Below, piece after piece: positions 62,941 to 64,000 of a stretch of 64,000 nucleotides of DNA (position 1 is its first letter; every line of letters starts with the position of its first letter). Under the pieces are notes generated by a model. It was not told the origin of the DNA. It ran no database searches and worked only from the letters and a program-made list of their open reading frames with translations. Position numbers and translations under genes: made by a program. The stretch is from Apostichopus japonicus. Taxonomy: Eukaryota; Echinodermata; Holothuroidea; Aspidochirotida; Stichopodidae. The DNA is taken from contig NC_092562.1 in the NCBI RefSeq assembly GCF_037975245.1, positions 10,767,001 through 10,831,000 of the forward strand, written 5' to 3'.

Positions 62941-63580
62941 TCCTTTTTGTTTATGAAATACAGTAAAGGTTTTCAAGGTTATTACAACTTACAGATAATT
63001 TCGTATCGTGTGTAACTGATTCCTGAACCTAAAACATTCCATTGATGGTTGTTACCAACCATTCACACCTGTTTCACCCTCGAGTTTCTTGTCTAGCCGG
63101 TTGGCCCCGCACTGGGTATTTCGTATCGTATTTCGGTACCTGTGTAGTTCGTAGCTGATTCGTAGCGGTTTACAAATAAGGGATCGTTAAAGATATAATT
63201 TCAGCAAATGTCAAAAGCAGGAGTTCATTGAGTTTTTCAAGAAAGGGTCGCTACATTTGATAGCAATTGTTTTCTTTTTTCTTTATTGAAACAGAAGAAG
63301 AGACGTTCATACTGGACGATTTTCGTTCACCCGTGGTGGTGGTGTATGATTCTCATTTTAAATTTGAATAAATTTTCATTACAAATGTAGCCATATCTCG
63401 CCTGAAGGTGTATAGCAAGTTTCTAGGTTATGCCATGCGATGAGTATTTGCATTGAACTCCGAATTGGTAGACTTTCTCAAGTCTCTTGTCTTCATATGT
63501 TATGAAATTTCTATTAGCCTATACATATCAACAGACGACAAAAACAAATCGAGTGTAGTTTGTGGTCAGAGTACCTATAT

Positions 63581-63815
63581 GTATGTATGTATGTATGTAT
63601 TTTAGATCCTCCTGCAAGCAGGAACTCACGAAGAAGCCTCATTGGCTTATCAAAGCCGCAAGCTGACCGAAGTCAGTCTCTTACATTAACGTCTATGATT
63701 ATGAATTGTCAATTGTCAACAACTCTGTAACTGGACGACATACATTAATCTTGGAGTGACTCGAACTGGGACCTTATGATTGGAAGGCACCGGCATTGAC
63801 CACTGAGCTAACACT
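63581..63815 (-). mobile_element. tRNA-derived SINE with 7-bp target duplication
   Basis: On the minus strand the head reads AGTGTTAGCTCAGTGGTCAA (box A) and GTTCGAGTCACTCC (box B), followed by a body and an ATAC-repeat tail. CCTATAT flanks both sides (63574-63580, 63816-63822). The element split one copy of a longer direct repeat whose intact relative starts near 63960. Confidence 0.8.
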
Positions 63816-64000
63816 CCTATATACTCCAAGTACACAATCAGTTGCTTCAGTTGCAATCAGTTGCTTTAAACTTCTCAAATTATATCAAAATCAAGAATTG
63901 TGTGGGTCCGAACCTCTTTACTCACATATAGGATGATTTCTCACAGAGTGTATGGCATATTCAGAGTACCTATTTACTCCAAGTATACAATCTGTTGCCT

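Overview
This is eukaryotic DNA: spliced genes with GT-AG introns, tRNA-derived SINEs, hAT-type and TTAA-type non-autonomous DNA transposons, a Penelope-like retroelement with a GIY-YIG endonuclease, and many minisatellites and (TA)n runs in AT-rich sequence. A marine invertebrate is likely and an echinoderm-like deuterostome plausible, because of the animal ovoA gene (ovothiol synthesis), the GIY-YIG Penelope element and the style of the SINEs. The species cannot be fixed from the sequence alone.

Left part (about 0.4-21.6 kb, minus strand): sixteen consecutive coding exons of ovoA (5-histidylcysteine sulfoxide synthase), start codon at 21543, with the last C-terminal codons beyond the left edge. 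All exon phases join and give 723 codons of an iron-binding DinB-like domain, an FGE-sulfatase-like domain and an SAM methyltransferase domain. Three introns hold large tandem arrays: 59 bp x about 24 (3.0-4.4 kb), 42 bp x about 33 (7.6-9.0 kb) and 59 bp x about 30 (15.3-17.1 kb). The first array is made of copies of the 3' splice site and first exon bases of ovoA exon 13.

Middle (21.6-35 kb): intergenic and rich in mobile DNA. Two 871/872-bp hAT-like elements with their own 8-bp target duplications lie in opposite orientation, each carrying the same nested 176-bp element. A Penelope-like element (minus) is joined head-to-head to a short 5'-truncated copy (plus). Beside it lies an 84-bp perfect inverted repeat in which each arm folds on paper as a type I hammerhead ribozyme-like RNA.

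Right part (35-64 kb, plus strand): a complete seven-exon SLC1 (excitatory amino acid transporter-like) gene, 853 codons, with an extracellular loop of about 350 residues before TM4, all in one exon. The first exon of a tandem SLC1 paralog starts at 59348 and runs off the right side. Between them lie three copies of a repeat built from 20-bp units with p53-half-site-like cores, trinucleotide and (TA)n tracts, and a 1156-bp element with terminal inverted repeats whose interior is a string of palindromic modules (GATATC, TTCGAA-centred, GATATGTACATATC, and TGACGTCA-centred).

The ovoA and SLC1 genes are separate units with no evident functional link. The most unusual features are the splice-acceptor minisatellite in ovoA, the palindrome-module element, the hammerhead-like inverted repeat and the SLC1 loop expansion.
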